Notes under the pieces: generated by a model
Told to the model about the DNA's origin: nothing
Seen by the model: only the letters and a program-made list of their open reading frames with translations
Database searches by the model: none
Assembly: GCF_014203275.1 (NCBI RefSeq)
Contig: NZ_JACHIP010000006.1
Location: 310,001-374,000 of the forward strand
Direction of reading: 5' to 3'
Source: Granulicella aggregans
GTDB lineage: Bacteria > Acidobacteriota > Terriglobia > Terriglobales > Acidobacteriaceae
DNA length: 64,000 bases
Translations under genes and position numbers: made by a program
Shown: in pieces, positions 61,836 to 64,000 of the stretch
Layout of the letters: every line of letters begins with the position of its first letter
Numbering within the stretch: position 1 is the stretch's first letter

Positions 61836-62984
61836 ATGAGTTCTCAATCGCAAACAAAACTGTTCTCGCAGTACCATCTGGGACAGATCCATCTTGAGCA
61901 TCGTCTCGTTATGCCGCCGCTCACACGCCTTCGCTCCAATCCCGATGACAGCCCAAGTGACATGATGGTCACTCACTACGGGCAACGCGCCTCGAAAGGC
62001 GGACTCATCATCATCGAGGCTGCCACGGTATCGAAAAAAGGGATCGGATATCAGGGCATGCCCGGCATCTACGAAGATCGTCACATCGCCGGATTCGAGA
62101 GGATCGCCGACGCCATTCACGCCAAGGGAGGATTTGCCTTTGCGCAGATCATTCACACCGGCCGCACCTCTCATGTTGATCTGCAACCGAATGGTGAATC
62201 TCCGCTGGCGCCATCAGCGACTTCCTATCACGGGCATGCCTTTCTGAATGGAGAATTCGTTCCAGTGTCGCCGGCAAGAGAGATCACCGTCGCCGAGATT
62301 CTCGAAGTCGTCGAAGACTTCCGCCAGGCAGCGCTGCGCGCCCGCCTCGCAGGCTTGGACGGCGTTGAGATCCACAGCGCCAACGGATACCTCCTGGACC
62401 AGTTCTTGCAGGATGGTTCGAATCATCGTACTGATGCCTATGGTGGCTCCATTGAAAACCGTGCCAGGTTCCTTCTGGAAGTCGCGAAGGCCGTCGTGTC
62501 GGTATGGGGTCCCGGTCGCGTTGGGGTTCGCATCGGCCCCAGCGGCACCTTCAACGAGATGAGCGATAGCAATCCCGAGGCGCTGTTCGGATATGTCGCC
62601 GAGCAGTTGAACGGTCTCGACCTAGCGTACCTGCATGTAATCGAGCCCCGCGTTGCCGGCGACGTCACCAGGGAAAACGCTGAAGCCGACGAAGTCGTTG
62701 CGTCGAAGTTCCTGCGCGGGATTTACAAAGGAACCCTTCTCGCAGCCGGGGGATTCAACCGAGAGTCGGCAGAGGAGATCCTTCGATCAGGCGATGCGGA
62801 TCTGGTTGCGATCGGTCGTTTGTTCACCTCGAATCCGGACCTGCCGGAGCGTTTGAAGAACGGGTATCCGCTGAATGACTATGACCGTTCGGCATTCTGG
62901 GGAGGAACGGAGCGCTCCTACACCGACTTTCTCCCCTACCAGGCGGAGGCGGCCGTCACGGAGGCGGAACTCGTTACGGTTTAA
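61836..62984 (+). CDS. Old Yellow Enzyme family alkene reductase (FMN-dependent)
   Basis: The 382-residue TIM-barrel enzyme reduces activated C=C bonds (for example enones, nitroesters) with NAD(P)H and FMN. Family features: HRLVMPPLTRLRSN at the start, FAQIIHTGR for FMN/substrate binding, HSANGYLLDQFLQDGSNHRTDAYGGS (the H-x-x-N substrate pair and the YGGS loop) and FNRESAEEILRSGDADLVAIGR for phosphate binding. Start ATG with AGGAGAAGG upstream. A divergent LysR regulator and a dyad upstream suggest induction by an electrophile or the substrate. Classical OYE members are about 360-400 residues. Confidence 0.95.
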   Translation: MSSQSQTKLFSQYHLGQIHLEHRLVMPPLTRLRSNPDDSPSDMMVTHYGQRASKGGLIIIEAATVSKKGIGYQGMPGIYEDRHIAGFERIADAIHAKGGFAFAQIIHTGRTSHVDLQPNGESPLAPSATSYHGHAFLNGEFVPVSPAREITVAEILEVVEDFRQAALRARLAGLDGVEIHSANGYLLDQFLQDGSNHRTDAYGGSIENRARFLLEVAKAVVSVWGPGRVGVRIGPSGTFNEMSDSNPEALFGYVAEQLNGLDLAYLHVIEPRVAGDVTRENAEADEVVASKFLRGIYKGTLLAAGGFNRESAEEILRSGDADLVAIGRLFTSNPDLPERLKNGYPLNDYDRSAFWGGTERSYTDFLPYQAEAAVTEAELVTV

Positions 62985-63117
62985 CCAGGAAGCGGACGAA
63001 ATATTCAGATGACTTAGGCATGCTGAGCTGTCTGCCCGAGGCACTCCCTATAAACTCCTAGAAACATCCAGAGCCAAGCTGAAGAGGAGACCACCTGGAA
63101 TTGCTCGGGGAGAGACG

Positions 63118-64000
63118 ATGACAGCTTCAATAGATAGGACGCGCAGACGACACCTCACACGGTGGGCGCTGCGCGCCCTTGTCTATCTAGGAGCCATTTT
63201 TTTAAGCGTGTGTGGACGGACTTCCGAATCACAGAGCGCCGCAATCCAAAGTCTTCATCACGCCGCATGGACATCCGACAATGGTATCGGAGCGGTGTTC
63301 AATATCCAGCAGGCCAGCGATGGTTTCCTCTGGCTCACAACCTCGCGCGGCGTTCTACGTTTTGACGGCGTTCGTTTCGAGAGCCTGGAGCAAGCCACCT
63401 TCGGGGCGGTGCAGGATGTCGACACCCTCTCTGTGTTTGTGTCTCCCTCGGGGAGTCTCTGGCTTACGACGCGCAGCGCGGGCATCCTGCGCTGGAAGGA
63501 TGGAAAGATCACCGTCTTCTCTGATCGGCGTTGCACACCCGCTGGCCTGATCGGAGGAATGGTCGCTGAAGAAGGAGATGAGTCGCTCTGGTTTGCTTCG
63601 ACGAGCGGACTCGCTCATCTTAACGGATCCGCCTGCGAACTGATTGGAACGGATCATGGCTATCCCGGAGGCTTTCCTAAGTCGTTGTTTGTCGATCGCA
63701 GTCGCACGGTCTGGGTGGTGTCCGCATCGGGGATTCTGCTCTCCAAGCCGCAAGGGCAACGCGACTTCCGGTCGGTCAGCGGATCGATACACTCCTCAGG
63801 AACAGCCGTCGTGATTCGTCAGGACCCGACCGGAACCATCTGGATCTCCGACGACGCCGGACTTCGACACCTGATCACTGGAGATAAGCCAGCGGTCGAT
63901 TTCCACGTTCCCGTGACTGTAGCTCCGCCCTCGTCGCGAGACTTTGCCTTCGCAGCGAATGGATCTCTGTGGACTGTAAGCAGCGATGGCGTAGATCACT
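63118..64000 (+). CDS. Propeller-type sensor protein, 5' part (runs off the right end)
   Basis: The first 294 codons are visible and the gene continues past base 64000. After a basic start and a membrane/signal helix (RALVYLGAIFLSVCG, about residues 20-36), repeats of about 45 residues appear with the reg_prop form: GFLWLTTSRGVLRFDGVRF, GSLWLTTRSAGILRWKDG, ESLWFASTSGLAHLNG and GTIWISDDAGLRHL. Such propellers are the periplasmic sensor half of two-component kinases of the YYY/HisKA_3 type or of diguanylate cyclases. The output domain is out of view. ATG is at 63118 with GGGGAGAG upstream; a TATAAA box lies at 63049-63054. Confidence 0.85.
   Translation, partial: MTASIDRTRRRHLTRWALRALVYLGAIFLSVCGRTSESQSAAIQSLHHAAWTSDNGIGAVFNIQQASDGFLWLTTSRGVLRFDGVRFESLEQATFGAVQDVDTLSVFVSPSGSLWLTTRSAGILRWKDGKITVFSDRRCTPAGLIGGMVAEEGDESLWFASTSGLAHLNGSACELIGTDHGYPGGFPKSLFVDRSRTVWVVSASGILLSKPQGQRDFRSVSGSIHSSGTAVVIRQDPTGTIWISDDAGLRHLITGDKPAVDFHVPVTVAPPSSRDFAFAANGSLWTVSSDGVDH

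Overview
The window looks like chromosomal DNA of an acidobacterium, probably class Terriglobia (Granulicella/Edaphobacter/Terriglobus-like). This is an inference from gene content: two very large TonB-dependent receptors of the Oar type with an N-terminal carboxypeptidase-regulatory-like domain, a zinc-finger/TPR/CHAT protein paired with an ECF sigma factor, a large SLBB exporter, moderately high GC, and many ATGA/GTGA start-stop overlaps. No rRNA, tRNA, CRISPR array, insertion sequence or phage gene was recognised. The right end cuts through a sensor gene.

Layout. 0.3-6 kb: a membrane glycosyltransferase pair on the minus strand, divergent from a GMC-like flavoprotein with a ferredoxin-type cysteine cluster and a sugar epimerase-like protein. 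6-17 kb: housekeeping genes, namely HflX, a GGDEF-EAL membrane protein, an alkyltransferase-like DNA repair protein, methionine synthase encoded as two overlapping genes, a pseudopilin, a disulfide oxidoreductase and a small membrane protein. 17.5-24 kb: Oar-like receptor, phosphoserine aminotransferase (each followed by a hairpin terminator) and a clostripain-type protease. 24-28.5 kb: an ECF sigma factor followed by a membrane-anchored zinc-finger/TPR/CHAT protein, convergent with the clostripain gene. 29-32 kb: a VOC protein, then a compact redox operon (outer-membrane barrel, monohaem cytochrome, soluble CuA cupredoxin, cytochrome lipoprotein).

32-45 kb is an exopolysaccharide operon of nine genes, eight of them joined by overlaps of 1 to 4 bases: nucleotidyltransferase-like protein, SLBB exporter, Wzz-like protein without kinase, flippase, O-antigen ligase/polymerase, GT2, GT4, WecG/TagA-type GT26, and a GT87 fused to a TolB-like propeller. 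It is followed by an Oar-like receptor, a secreted GDPD-HEAT fusion, an HPr-kinase-like protein and an MFS transporter (45-53 kb). 53-58 kb is an OmpR-type two-component system translationally coupled to a coiled-coil outer-membrane barrel and a plastocyanin-like protein, preceded by TTGTCAC direct repeats. 58-64 kb holds an amidohydrolase, a decayed MGMT fragment, two response regulators, a divergent LysR/Old Yellow Enzyme pair and a partial propeller-type sensor.

The most interesting parts are the sigma/zinc-finger/TPR/CHAT pair beside a second clan-CD protease, two separate operons that pair an outer-membrane barrel with a copper protein, and several fusion or split genes (MetH split, GT87-TolB, GDPD-HEAT).
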